Below, one piece after another: positions 27,951 through 40,500 of a stretch of DNA of 64,000 bases. A program made the position numbers and the translations under genes. The notes beneath the pieces were generated by a model. It saw nothing but the letters and a program-made list of their open reading frames with translations. It had not been told where the DNA came from and ran no database searches. Origin of the DNA: Diprion similis (lineage: Eukaryota > Arthropoda > Insecta > Hymenoptera > Diprionidae); the NCBI RefSeq assembly GCF_021155765.1, contig NC_060106.1:8129501-8193500 (forward strand). Direction: 5' to 3'. How positions within the stretch are numbered: position 1 is the stretch's first letter; the number at the start of each line of letters is the position of its first letter.

Positions 27951-29025
27951 TTAATAGTTAGTCGAGCTTGACGACGAGCTGGAGGAGCTTGACGGTGATC
28001 CGTAGGACGATTGTGCACTTGACGAACCACTTCCGGAGTAGTAGTTGTACGCCAGATTCTGTGCTTCTACTCCACTGGTTGGGGTCCACACTCGGGAATA
28101 GGGCCCGTTTCCGTCCCACGTGTTCGCGGGGTCGTAACTTGAGGTCGTTGATGGGGTAGCGGGTGCTCCATACAAGACTGAAGCTGGATCCATTGACATA
28201 CCTGCAAAAGTCAATAGTAAGTTTTTTGTACAACTAACTCAGTGACGCGTCAAGTTTTAACATGCATTTAGTGATCGAATGTTTCACATGTTATGGATAC
28301 CTCTTTGCTAATCTCAATTAAGTTTTTAATCTTGTAGTTTCATCGTTGGTATCAAACAGTGTACGACGTACATCGGTCAGTTAATTGTAGGTATAATAAT
28401 TGTGCTTTAGATGAGGCGGGTTTAAATAAAGACTTTGTGGCTTCTTAGTTAGGAAATTGAGACTCATTTTTTGACACTTACCCATCGGCATAGCCATGCC
28501 TCCCTTTTTGAAGAATTGTACGGCGATGAATCCAACGACCAACAAGATGGCCAATTTCGATAGTACCAGAGCCTTGAGAGCCTTGAGACCGATGATGGCG
28601 ACGAAGATTGGCATCAAAGCCTTCAGTTTCAATTTAAGAAGCAGGAGGAATGGGAAAAGAAGTTTCTTCTTGAGGAGACCACGAGCTTGGCTTGTAGCTA
28701 CAGCATTGTCCTTGAATTCGATGTCAAGGTCAGCGAGGCTCCTGCTGGGTCGGTACTTGAGACTGGCATCGGCAAAGGGAATGTCGATTCCGTAGTCGAA
28801 GCTCTTAAGGTACTTGAAGGTCCTCGCCACCACAGCTTCGTCAACGGTGTCCAAGGATCTGGCCTCAGTCGTGGTGCCCAATTTTTCGTCCATGTATCCA
28901 AGGACCTCGCTTTTGAAACAAGAACTCCATGATTCCGCGTTGATGCAGTGGTTCAAGGAGGTCGATAGGAAGTCCTGCGACGCCGCGGCACTTGCCACTA
29001 AGGCTACGAATGTGAGTAAACGCAT
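27951..29025 (-). CDS. Osi20: Osiris family protein, Osi20 candidate
   Basis: Two exons: 29,025-28,482 and 28,201-27,951, giving 264 residues. The intron has GTAAGT and TTTTGCAG ends and is phase 1, splitting a glycine. The start at 29,025 was preferred over the upstream ATG at 29,085 because it opens directly into a signal peptide (MRLLTFVALVASAAA). Two cysteines follow (C27, C36), then the DUF1676 hydrophobic block at about 120-172 (LLKKKLLFPFLLLLKLKLKA...). The tail has AQNLAY at 228-233 and ends in a ten-serine run. Osiris proteins are insect-specific secretory-pathway proteins of cuticle-forming epithelia; molecular activity is unknown. It is the last gene of the cluster on this side, which fits Osi20. 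Family membership is very likely; the paralogue number is inferred from order. Confidence 0.8.
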
Positions 29026-29153
29026 TTTTCCTGCTGTTGAAAAGTGACTTGTCGTAATCCTGAGGAGTGTATTCTTGCGGGTCACCGTGTCTTTAGCCAG
29101 AGAACTTCACAGTACGAATTATTACAAACGGTATGGTTAAGGGACGGGTGATT

Positions 29154-29173
29154 ACGGTCGATCGATCGACCGT
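29154..29173. repeat. Perfect 20-bp palindrome in the Osi20 leader
   Basis: ACGGTCGATCGATCGACCGT is its own reverse complement. It lies between the predicted transcription start and the start codon, so it could form a hairpin in the 5'UTR or be a dimeric protein site. Confidence 0.7.
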
Positions 29174-29198
29174 TGAGCACAATCGACGATTGAACTGC

Positions 29199-29232
29199 GA
29201 CTGACGGAGGAGTGGCCCGCCCCTTTTATTTA
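29199..29232 (-). promoter_or_regulatory. Core promoter of Osi20: TATA-like + TCAGT initiator
   Basis: On the minus strand TAAATAAAAGG (29,232-29,222) lies 30 bp upstream of the A in TCAGTC (29,204-29,199), the arthropod initiator consensus. This predicts a start at 29,202 and a 5'UTR of about 177 nt. Confidence 0.55.
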
Positions 29233-29239
29233 ATTTGCT

Positions 29240-32200
29240 CCCACAAATCTATGTTATTCGGTCGCGCATGCCGCGAATCAGTGATTGAATGAAAATTATT
29301 CAAATTTCGCCTCGCATAGAGCCGCGTCCCTCATGGCATGCACCATGGCGTACGACGGGAAGCGGAACCTCGCTCCATGTTGGTATGTCGGTGACAACCA
29401 ACGCTGCGCGTTTTCCATTTGTAAAGCACGTGTCGGACCTTGCGGGCCTTCTGGGCCTCACGAACCTCTCGGCAGGCGTGGGGCTGACTCCTGCACGACT
29501 GCATTTGTAACTACTTGCAGGTATGCTTTGTCGCTCACCCTCATCTCAGCTCTTCATCGCGTAGATGGAGCGCTGTGTCTTCGCGAAAAACTGTTGGAAT
29601 ACCGTTTCGGTTATTGATTATTCGGAAAGGGAAATTGCTATACCTGTGTATGAATACCGGATATCGTATTTACGAGGTGTCGACTCACGCGGTGCCGGTG
29701 AAAACTTCACGCTGTTTTAATTACGAGAAGCGAATGACAATGGATTCGGACTTGAAATTGAAATTTTACTTGAGTCTCGATTATGGTAAGCAGGTACGTC
29801 TAGAGAAAACATCCCGGAGCTGGTGGTTGCGCGTTTGTCATACTTAAATCATGGGATTCTATAATTAAATGCAGGGAAGTATGTTCGATTAACGACCATT
29901 GAAGAGCTATATTGATTGCTATCCCCGAAGAAAGTTAAGACGCTGATCAAGATTTAAGAATCCTTAATAAACACTATTGCACTTTCTGTAAAAGTAATGG
30001 ACCATGTACAAAATTGTTTGCTTTCATTGCTTCATACCTCGCATAGAAATGTTTGCAGTATACAAAGTTCAGAACGCAGTTCCTTAGCGATAATGACTAC
30101 ACGTGATGTGACTATTTAATGACTTCAACAGACATGAAAGTAAATCTATTATACCACTGAATTGTGCTTCCGCAAAGATTATATTTCAAATAATTAAACC
30201 CACCTCTAAGTCCGCGATGGCTTGAATTTCTACGAAATTTAAACGAATATTGTACGTACCAATTTTCCTGAATTGCCGATAATACAGATCCAAAACTGTA
30301 ATCGTAAATGAAGATGATCTACCTACCGCCAATAATATTCCTATTTTTTGAATTAACATTTTTCTGATTGGATGACAGTCTTGAGTATCGAGTGATGCTT
30401 AATTTATTGCAATGAATTATCAGACCCGTTATTGTTTTACGACGGACTGAAATGTTTTGAATTTCATTTCAAGCCAAATCACATTCTACCTTCATTATGA
30501 CATTCGGTAAGACAGTGCTACACGGAAGTATTTAGGCTAGTGGGTGAGTTTGTCATGCAAAATTCTAACAACGGTTTTGGCTCATGCTTGATTCTTTTAT
30601 GCAAAGGTATGTGTATCATGAATCGTTAAGTTGATCGGTTACGGTATTATGGAATAATATCTTGATTGTCGCAAAGATTTTTAAAGTTACTATATTTTAT
30701 ACAACTTCGGAGGATTGTAACGCTAATAAAACTCAAAGTATGCATGACTTAGATAAGTTCACTTTTTTCAGAGATAAAATAAAATATACCCAATTTGATG
30801 AATACCTTTCCAGTTATCATTCACTCCATTTTTTAAACTTGAAAGTGAATCGAAACAAAAAAGATCACTTTGTCGTAGAGTAAAATTAAGGGATGACACA
30901 ATGTCTCGATTTTTGCAATTAGGGCGCGTTCACTTCACAGAGGCTTAATTAAAAACGTATTTCAAGGAGTACATTTCTATTTTGAAAGTAATAGCATTGA
31001 ATTTGCCCGAAATCGATGCGCCGTTTATTGATCAAAATCTGAGTGGTTTTAGATTTTTTCTCCACCATATTGGATTCGCAATTTTAAATTTCGCAAATCT
31101 ATCCTCAGATCAGTAACTCAAAAAACCCCCCGCCAATAATTTTCATTTTAATCCGCTTATCCATTCTCAAGATATGATCAATTTCTGTTTTATTTTAAAA
31201 AATTTTGTTATTTCAGTAATTCAAAAAGTGTTGAACCGATCTAAGCTAAAATCAAATCTGTTCTAAGTTTGACAAAGCAGCGTCGATTGAGACCAATATC
31301 ACTGATATCTGAAAACCAGTTTTCAAGATATCGCGGGACAAAAATACTGATCTGATACGTTGTTGATTCTGCTGAAGAAAAGATACTTTTTGTGTATGTC
31401 AAGAGGGTCCCAAGAACGTACAATAACGTACAATGAAAAATGCAATCAAGGTGTATTTGTTGATAAGTTATCTGTACATCTTAACTGAATTTAAGGGTGC
31501 TTATCTAACCCTCAACATTGGCGATTTCATTTATTTTTATGGCGTATGCCGTAGAGTATACAACAAAATAATCTTTCACGGAGATTTAAATTTTCTCAAT
31601 CACGGGTTTGATTTTTACTGCTTCCAAACCCTAATTTTCGAGTGAACAGCCCTAATCGATTGGCTTTGAATTTCGCTCGTCAATCCTTCCTAAAAAAAAC
31701 GAAAATTTTGAGACCAAGATCAAAGTGGGCAAACTTTTAGTTTTCAAGCGACAGGCGGAACAAGCAATTAAGAGGTTAAAAAAATGAGATTAAAATTTAT
31801 GTCGTATACGTTTTATCTCACTTTGCATTACTTTTTTCGCCTGTAGCTTCTTAACCAAAGGCGCAAAAAAATTTTTACACGTAATTAGTACAAGGTAATG
31901 ATGTAAAGAATATTCGCATTCGCATTCGAAGTCACATTCGCATCAAATGTGATTGTCATAATTAGTTTATATTTTGCTTATAAACAATGTGAAAGTAATA
32001 TTAATTAAGACAAAGAAACATTAATTTGATAACGAACTTTCATTATAAAAGTTTGTCTTCATGTTTGAATCACACTCTAATCTCAAAATTAATTTGTTTC
32101 TGTTATCAATTTGCAGCTAAATAATCAAACAAACAACGGGCTTAGTTTGGATCAGCTGGGCAAGTTCCGGAATATGATACAACTGGCGTGCGTGCGACTT

Positions 32201-32820
32201 ACGTGGTCAGTCAATGAATTGTCAACTTTTAGCAGTTGAAAAATTGCGCAATATTCAAAAATGTATATTTGCATTCGCATTCGCATTAGTATTACAAACC
32301 CTTATGTCACTGCCCTAATATGTAAATTATTGCAGACTAGAAGTATAATTAAAGCATTTCCTTTCGAAATACTGCAAATTTTCATTTTTAAACGGAGAAT
32401 CTATGTCATTTTCTATAAAATGTGTAAACATGACTATAAACTATTCATCAATACTAGAATTTTTCAATTCTTTGGCATCTCGAATACTTGTTAATCGCGT
32501 ATAGTCACCAATTTATGTATCAGGGCTTCAAATAGATCAAAAAATATTGAAAATACTAAATTGGTAATAGCTATGAGCGAAGCTAGATATGAAATAAAAA
32601 TACAGAAGTCTCGAAGGAAAAAGTTTCAAAGCAAAAAACGTGGTTACGCTGGATTATACATATATCTTGATATTCAGAAAGTTTGTCACGAGCTTCATCA
32701 ATTTCGCATTGTAGTAACAGCCGCTTGTGTCGGAAACAAATGAACAATATACTCCAAATCATATAAAATGGGATACGAAGGTATTGTATGATATAACAGT
32801 GAAGGGTGAATACAATGATA
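29240..32820. other. Osi20-Osi19 intergenic region
   Basis: No gene is supported. The first 400 bp are GC-richer and lie immediately upstream of the Osi20 promoter, so they are the likely proximal regulatory region. Two short CATTCG-type hexamer repeats occur at 31,912-31,945 and 32,270-32,290. The rest is AT-rich without recognisable features. Confidence 0.5.
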
Positions 32821-32833
32821 TTTGCAAGAATAA

Positions 32834-32839
32834 TTTATT
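32834..32839 (-). terminator. Poly(A) signal of Osi19
   Basis: The minus strand reads AATAAA about 120 bp downstream of the Osi19 stop codon. Confidence 0.6.
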
Positions 32840-32958
32840 AAATAAAAGTATCATAAATAGAAAGATATTTTACAAAAGCTTTTTGGTCTTTGGGTACTAG
32901 TACGTTTGTTTGGTACAAAATGGAGAGCATTGTGGTGATTTTGTTCGATGAGATCGAT

Positions 32959-33787
32959 TTAATTCTGGACGTATCCAGCATAAGCGAGGTCCTGAGCGGT
33001 CTCCTGGGGGACGGCCTGGGTCTCGTCGAAGGCACGGTACTGGGCAGCCTGGTACTCCCAGGGTCCATGAGCAGCGAGAGGAGCGGCGTGACTGTCAGCA
33101 GCGATCTTTTTGCACAGCTGGAAGATAGCCAAGCCAACAGAAACGACGAAGCTGAAGAACGAGAGCTGAAGTGCGTTCCAGGCTTTCAGTCCGAGGACAC
33201 CGATGGCCAAAGGAATGAGGGTCATCGCCTTCAACAGGACGAATACGAGAATGGGGATAATGACTTTCTTCAGTTTCGATTTACGGGCTTCCTGGACGGC
33301 GCGACCTTCGCCGAACTTGACGTTGAATGAAAGCTCGTCATCGTCAATGTTGCGGGGGCTGACTTTAACTGAAGACTCGAAGGGAAGCTTGAAAGTAACG
33401 TCGTGGGAAGCCAAGTAGGACTGGATGGTCTCGAGGAATGAGCCTTCACTGCGGGCAGACACTTCCTCGACGGGGTAGGAGTTGCGTGTCACCTCGACGG
33501 TCTCTGATACCTGGAAGATCATAAATTCTAGAGTTATCAACAGTGATATGTGACGAGGCTCGAATGCCGGAGAAATATTTCACCTTAAAGCTGTCCTTGC
33601 GAAAGATCTGATCCAAAAGATTGAGGACCTTGAACTTCATGCAAGAAATCTCGTCGTTTTTCTGGGCACAGTCACTTTTCATCTGGTCCACCATCGTATC
33701 CATGCTGGTGCCTTTCCAAAAGTCGGTTTTGGCTGGCTGGGCTGAGGCGAAGGCCACAAGGGCGCACAGAACGTAGAACTTCATCAT
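32959..33787 (-). CDS. Osi19: Osiris family protein, Osi19 candidate
   Basis: Two exons: 33,787-33,584 and 33,510-32,959, giving 251 residues. The phase-0 intron (GTGAAA...TTCCAG) falls inside the N-terminal domain. The start at 33,787 ([16 protein letters not shown]) gives a signal peptide; the ATG at 33,814 would add nine residues in front of it. The two-cysteine region is C40 and C49. A beta-like segment with [10 protein letters not shown] (about 102-111) precedes the hydrophobic DUF1676 block at about 146-200, rich in Leu, Ile and Val after a KSKLKK start. The tail carries AQDLAY at 240-245. Likely a vesicular or apical membrane protein of cuticle-forming cells, by family knowledge. The closest neighbours in style are the flanking Osi18 and Osi20 candidates; the number rests on order. 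Confidence 0.82.
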
Positions 33788-33892
33788 GATGAAGTTGGTA
33801 AAGAGACACCTCAAAGGTTGAGACTAAACGAAGGAAGATTCGAGGATTTAATCAAGCGCCGACGACTGCACTTGACCAGAGACGGTTGTATC

Positions 33893-33928
33893 ACTGATGC
33901 TTTTGGGCTGGGCCAGTGCCTCTTTATA
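33893..33928 (-). promoter_or_regulatory. Core promoter of Osi19: TATAAAG + TCAGT
   Basis: TATAAAG on the minus strand (33,928-33,922) precedes TCAGT (33,897-33,893), with the initiator A at 33,895, a spacing of about 33 bp. The predicted leader is about 108 nt. Confidence 0.65.
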
Positions 33929-33929
33929 C

Positions 33930-36365
33930 GTTGCCACCAACCCCTGTCCCCACTGTTGAAATTTTCTTTTCGTTCAGTATGGTATTCGATTATCGGGGTC
34001 TCGGACATGGTACGACTGACTAATGAACCCTGCGACTCCATCCTAGCTTAAACTCCACGCCGTGGCCAACTTCAGTTATACTCGAAGGTGCGATTGGCCG
34101 CGGAATATTATGTGGAGTACATCAATGGTCAGTTAGACCGTTCTGATTAGGATACGCGAATACGTGTCGGAAATACGGTGAGCTTACCGAAAAAACTGGT
34201 CCAATTAAAGCCCGACGTGATTTGTACCAAAGATATTAGATATACTTTGTCGCCATATGATTATCCCCTATTTCAGAATAATTTATCCAATTGTAAAACA
34301 TGTTTAATTACAAAAAATTACGCTCTGCTGTCTGATGTGTTTCATTGGAAGTTTTATTATTGAAAGAACTTGTGGGAGCCAACGAATTCCGTTTCTGACC
34401 TTTCACGACAAAGTCCAGCTTTGCCAATAGTATGCAGATTCCACGTATTGAGGCTACATTCCTGGTGCTCTCATTCATGAAATTTCTTCAAGATAAACAT
34501 TCCTGCAGAATTGCCACGTTCTGCACGTGCAGCGCAGTGCATCACGTGCTCTGCGAACACGTCTACGTGAATCTCATTCACCTTCTAACTGATATCCGTG
34601 GCGAAAAGCACAACGAAAATCAGATGAACTGTGGAAATTGAGTCTACACGAAATAACTAATTGACTGAGAAGTCTAGGTGAGTTTTAAATATCTTCGTCA
34701 CCAACGGACCGTTAGTCATTGCTCATGGAACCATCGTTCACACTGCACGTGGCTCCATGGACGAATCATTCAACCAAGTAGGTACACTTAGCGTCAATGG
34801 TCATCGATCTCTCACTTAGGTATGAACAAACAAATTATTTTCTGGGGAGATGCTAGTTCGACTAAACCCCGATCATGACTAAATCTGTGGATTGAAAATC
34901 TATGTTTCAAGCGAGCAGCTACTCGCATGTACAGAAATCAGTTTCCTGGAAAGTTCTAAATGGTCGTATTCGTTATAAAAATCTCTGCATCATGGTGGTT
35001 ATAAGCTTTATACCCTCCTCGTGCCTATCAATTCGATTTTGCCACATTTCACTTTCCACGTATTCAGTCTTGCCTGATTAAAATTTCTGATCACGTTCCT
35101 CCAGAGACTGAGTAAATCAAACTTGTCTGGGGATCGGTTTGATCGTGTGGTGAAGAACTCGCGTTACCCTTAGCGAAGAGAATATGGTGTAGAATCTAAT
35201 CGTTCATTCACAACACGCTTGTTTTGCACACTTTCCATGCGGATAGATGGCTGTGACCCACAAGACCTTCTTCTGGGTTAATTTCTCCCCTGGTCAATAA
35301 TAATTAGCGCCGTTGATAGCGACGCCTCTCTATTTGAGACGCATGTCACCCGGATCTTTCTTGTAGTTTGGCTCAGTCGTTTAGTCGTTTAGTATGCGCT
35401 TCTTGTATTACATGTGAGAATATGTAGGGTGACACCTTTCAACGTGGTGCACATGACTTTTCGAGACAATAGCTGCTGGTAATTGGGCTTTTAGGTCAAT
35501 ATTTTCATAAATATTTGGGCCAATAAAAAATAACGAGTGCATGAATTATCAACCACCTCCTCCGTCTTGTCGGCAGTTCTTATCCGGGAACCGAAGTGAT
35601 ATTTCTTTCGAGCACTGCAGCCGGTTGTTTCATCGTGAGGTTGAGTACATGCTCGGTCAATAGCAAATAAGCCAAAGCGAATTAGCATTTTCGACTAAAA
35701 TAATTTTAAGATATTGGTCTCTACCCAATCATTCGAAGACTTTTTTCGTAACAATCGTAGCATGAAATTATATTGATTACGGCAAACAGAATCTAGAATC
35801 GTGTTTATTGACTCTTATGAGTATACACTGCGCTGTTTATTCATTCACTTGGTAAAAAAGTACTTTCACGGGCGCTTTTTCTCATTCCGATTTCGTCGTG
35901 GTGTTGATGAAAGAAGTGAGTGATCTTATCTCACGTTGCTGTAATTTATCCAACACCAGTTCGTTGATATTCTGAATGAATAGAAATAACTTGACGGCTT
36001 TCAAGATCAAATTGAACACCTTGCCATTGGCTTGTGTATCTGGATATGATGCACAGAGGTAATAGCCAGTTATTTTTTACAGTTACGCAGCCACGTACAG
36101 CAGACGTTTTCTTCGAACCAAATACTCTCCATGCATGTAGAGGTATGAGTGTCGGGGCCCAAATTATTGCGATCATTTCAAATTTATTGGCGATTTTTAT
36201 TCCAAAGTTGCGTTCTACATCTCATTGATGTGGATCTATGAAGCACGATAAAACTTCATCTTGAGATAAAAATTCTTGAGCTCTTAAATCTTAAGCACGG
36301 GATTCTGGGAAAATGCGGTAATTGGAACTTAAGAGGCATTGTCAGGTTTATAGTAAAAATAGAAG
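33930..36365. other. Osi19-Osi18 intergenic region
   Basis: No gene is supported. Frames are short and unlike any family I know. The segment just above 33,930 is upstream of the Osi19 promoter and is presumably regulatory. Confidence 0.5.
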
Positions 36366-36367
36366 TT

Positions 36368-36373
36368 TTTATT
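36368..36373 (-). terminator. Poly(A) signal of Osi18
   Basis: The minus strand reads AATAAA about 126 bp past the Osi18 stop codon. Confidence 0.6.
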
Positions 36374-36498
36374 TTACATAAATAGTGAAAGTACATATAT
36401 ATGTATGAGAGAGCGTCTCAAAAAGGCGCTAATAAATATCTTAAATAAAGTATCTATAGTCGTTGGTTCTAGGCATGTTGGACTGACGGGCTCCGGAT

Positions 36499-37470
36499 TT
36501 ACTTCCGGTAAGCACGGTAGGGTCCGTGCGCTCCAGCGTCCCAATGAGGAGCGTGTTCCACGGGTGGGTGTCCGTAGTGGACAACCTCGTAGGCGACCTT
36601 GGGCTTTGTGAGCTTGAAGATAAGCATGGCGCCGCTGAGCACAAGAGAAAGGAGTCCTAAGGTGAGGGCTTTCCAGGTCTTCAGCGCAATCAGAGCAAGT
36701 GCCAGAGGCACCAAAGCGGTAGCCTTGAACTTCAGTCCCAAAAGAAAGGGAATCATCACCTTCTTCACGAACCCACGACCTGTGAAAATGGAACAATAAC
36801 AGTTTTAAACAAATTTCAGCCACCACCATTTCGCTATTCCACAATATTATTAACACTTTGAACGGTATGAATTCAGCGCTCTTCGAATAAAAGTTAGATT
36901 CTCACCCTGTCCTGCCTCAGTGTCAGCTAGGGGCACAGACAGGCTCGACGGCACAGATTCAACCAAAGCTCTGGGGACGATGTTGGATCCGGAAATGGCC
37001 TCAGGCAGCTTAGCCTCTAGCTGATGACTGGATAAGTAGGCATCCAGTTTCTCGAGCATCATGGAACGCAGGAGTTCCCTCCTGGCTGGGTCAGCGGCAT
37101 CGTATTGCTGGTAGTATTCTTCGGCGTTATCCTCAGGCGCGTCGCGTGACTTAACTATGACCAGATCTTCCGTGATCCTTATCTTGTCTTGTTTAACAGC
37201 CTCGCTCACGTAAGCCAGCAGCTTCGGCTTAACGCAAGATAGCAGAGATTCACTATCCATGCACCTGAAACGTAAGTAGTTATGGGCGATGAAAAGTAAA
37301 TATCTGATCTGAAGAGTTTAAGTTATTCTTCGCTCGAATGAATGCCTTAAATTAACAACTAACCTGTAGTAAATGTTTCTTAGAGCCTCCGTCGTCGTGG
37401 AGGCATCCGGGACTTGGGCTGTGGCCAGAGAGCCCAGAAGGGACAACGAAATGATAAGGAAAACCTGCAT
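36499..37470 (-). CDS. Osi18: Osiris family protein, Osi18 candidate
   Basis: Three exons: 37,470-37,364, 37,264-36,906 and 36,779-36,499, giving 248 residues. Intron phases are 2 and 1, with clean GTTAGT/TTTCAG and GTGAGA/TTCACAG ends. The signal peptide is [18 protein letters not shown]. The cysteines are C37 and C46 ([10 protein letters not shown]). An SSHQLEAKL segment (about 114-122) leads to the hydrophobic block at about 160-211 ([17 protein letters not shown]...). The intron-2 junction splits a Gly just before Arg, as in the Osi12, Osi14 and Osi16 candidates. The tail is short, ends HGPYRAYRK and lacks AQxLAY. The ATG at 37,509 was rejected because it precedes the signal peptide by 13 residues and lies almost at the predicted cap site. 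Confidence 0.82.
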
Positions 37471-37510
37471 GGCGTTTCCAGACGACGGTCGATTCCTGAG
37501 GCTTAACACC

Positions 37511-37545
37511 GAATGACTTCCTGAACGTCGCCACGCGGTTTTATA
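37511..37545 (-). promoter_or_regulatory. Core promoter of Osi18: TATAAAA + TCATTC
   Basis: TATAAAA on the minus strand (37,545-37,539) lies 31 bp before the A of TCATTC (37,516-37,511), predicting a start at 37,514 and a leader of about 44 nt. Confidence 0.65.
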
Positions 37546-37549
37546 CTCG

Positions 37550-40500
37550 CTGGACGCGCTGGACGACTGCTGAATTTTTATGAGAACGTGCTGTCAAACG
37601 CAAGAAGAAAGCCATGGTGTAGGGTGCTGTGATTGGTTTTGGTGCTTCGGCCACTTGCTCTACTGTGGCAAATTCAAGCTGGCTCTAGGTCAAAAAGTGA
37701 GAATTGAATCAGCTGAAGACGATGATTAGTGCACTATCCGTGCCTAGTAAAGGCATAGCTTCGTACATTGAACCAATTATTTTTTGTTGAAAACGAGAAT
37801 CAAGATTTTTCCTCGAATGCATTTTTAATATACACAAAATGTCACTTCAGTGTCGAGCCTGAGATTTGTTACTCCTAAAATCGATTCAGTTTTTTCTCAC
37901 CCTTTGGAACAGTGTTTTAAGTTTCACGCTATTGCATTTCATACGTGAATAAAATATGTCTTAACGTGGATTCGTCAAACGTTTGATAAATTAAAACAGG
38001 ACAGTGAATATGATAAACTGTTTCGAATTAGAGCGGCGTTTTTTCTGCAGTCATAAAGTCCAAACATTAGTTTCTGGAGAAATAAAAATGATCTTGAAGG
38101 TAAAGGATTTTATGCCATAGTCTGTAAGAGACGCCGTAGACTTTTTAACTTCTTGCCATTTGAATGATCTATGAATACTGCAATATGATCAATAAATGTA
38201 TATAAGAATATAAGTTTATTCAGAGCAGTTTCTTCGCGGCATTTTCCTAATAAGTAAACGTATAATATGGTTTGACCGTTAAACATCATTTTAATGAAAA
38301 TAATAACATATTTGATTTTTCAGATATTGAAATCTTTGCTTTTAGTGAGCCATTTTGATCAAAGTATATAGAAAGTTTTTATTCTGCTAATATTTGGTTT
38401 CTGGTCGCTCCAAAGTGAAAAAAGCGAGTATCAGTATCAAAGATAATTGAATTATCTCCACTATTTTGTTGATTTAAGATCATTTTCACGATCATTTCAG
38501 AAAAGTCGCCGAAGAAATAGGAATAGGTATATTTTTTAGACCTTATTCAAACGTGAAAGGTCACATGCTGTAAGGTTTTTTTGAGACTTGAGCTGAAAAT
38601 CTTATTCAATTCATTAGAATTTTCTGGACAAAAATACTAATGTTTGAAAACTGTTTTCCCAATTTAAAATTCAAGTGCAATTAACATCGGACCATATTCA
38701 GCTGTGTTTCGTGTGATGTACTCTAATGTTTGTCGAATCAATTTTGAAATGCCTCATTATCTGACACTAATGATGAACAGGATTGCATTAGATTGAATCC
38801 GAAAGGAATCACAGTTGACACTGCATTCTCAATAGTCAAAATACCTAGACATGTCCCACACATATTAGCATGCTCTGTAATGTCGATAATCAATAATCAA
38901 TCGTATATATAATGCGAGTTGCTACGGTGAAAATTACTATATAGCCCCGTTAAACTCCTAGCTGTCGTGAGTATGAATTGAGGTAGTACATAGCTACTGA
39001 ACCTTTCATGGAAGGCAAATCGATGTAGACTTTCGAACACTTCTTTTCATTCTGGACTTTGATACTCTTTGAAATCTTATATTTTCCTGCTAAAAGCTTT
39101 TTCGTATTATAAAAAATTCCCTCCTTATTTGCAATAAAATATGTTCAAAAATCGTACCTATTTCTGCCATCACAAAAATCGGCATTTTCCCGAATAATTT
39201 CTAACGAGATTTCAGAAACTTGACCAACATAAACAATATTCACTGCGGAGTCATAATAAAAACTTTGTGCCTGATTGACACGCTGGTCTTCTATTAACAG
39301 AAAAATAAGTTGCATTTTATACTTAATATATATATAATATTTCCCAGACCTTCCCTTTCCGGCCTCCCAGAGGGGAACATGTTTTGAAAAAAATGCTTAT
39401 ACATAAAAAAATTAATACGCAAATAGTCTTTATTATTTTAAGACATCCGAAACGACATATGGTCATCATTATTAACAGAAAAAGAATTCTTCTCAGGTTT
39501 TTCGTAATAATCAAGCTGAATCTCAAGTTTACGTATAACAAAAGCACGTCATTGAAACTCGTAACTGCAAAAGAGTAATATTGCGCGCTGAAAAATGAAT
39601 TAGAAAGCATCAATCATAAAATAACGTACCACAGATAGAGGACCCCCCCTCGATACAGCCGAGCATACCAAACTCCCCCCCCCCCCCCCCTCTCATGACC
39701 TCTAACCATATACGCGGCTTATGTACAGCCCTTAATGGAATGATATTTAACATAATTTGACAGATATATCAATTTTAAGTAGGTTTACTACTAGGAATAT
39801 CCAGCTACAAGTCCTCATATTTTGTTAAAAATTTAATCACTGGAAGGAAATTTGAATATCATTTCGCCACGATAATAAATACCACTTTAGTAAAACGTTG
39901 CAATTATTGTTTTTCAAAGTTCAAATACGCTAACCTTACGCTCATTACAACGAATGGTCAACGAGACAATACAATCCGAAGTTCACGAAATCCCCGCGAG
40001 AGCAGGCCAGTCGGAAATTTGGAGAAGAATCCAAAACCGAGGGGTAGTACCAATCGAAACTCGGTGGGAACAACACGTGGATCCTGTCGAAAGTAGTTCG
40101 TTATGTGTGCGAGAGTGATACAGTGAACTATGTAAGCATGAGGCTATCAACTCGACGAATCGAGGCTCATAACGATTGATTTGATTATTAAATGATGCTC
40201 GGGTCGTGTTTCAAATGTACTTGACATAACGCGAGAGCAGAACTGATGCAGATTCTCGTGCTGAGACCTGTAGCTAATTCTCAAGGCAATTTGACTACTT
40301 GGTCACGAGGTTTGTCACTAACAGGTCTGTAAATGATAACAATAATAATCACTGTATATTGATTGACAGTTATATTCCTATTTAATCTTGTAAAACGATA
40401 TTATTAATATAATATCTTAATGACAATGAGTGCGAACCATTTGTCCACGTAGAAAAAAACAAGAGCCATTTTGCCTCTCCTAGAAATCTGATGATAAAAT

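Noticed and set aside
32890-33330. 146-residue plus-strand frame
   Set aside because: It is antisense to the Osi19 coding exon and mirrors its codon structure.
38979-38988. TGAGGTAGTA, the let-7 seed sequence
   Set aside because: Only the first ten bases match. The rest of the mature sequence diverges and no hairpin arm is visible.
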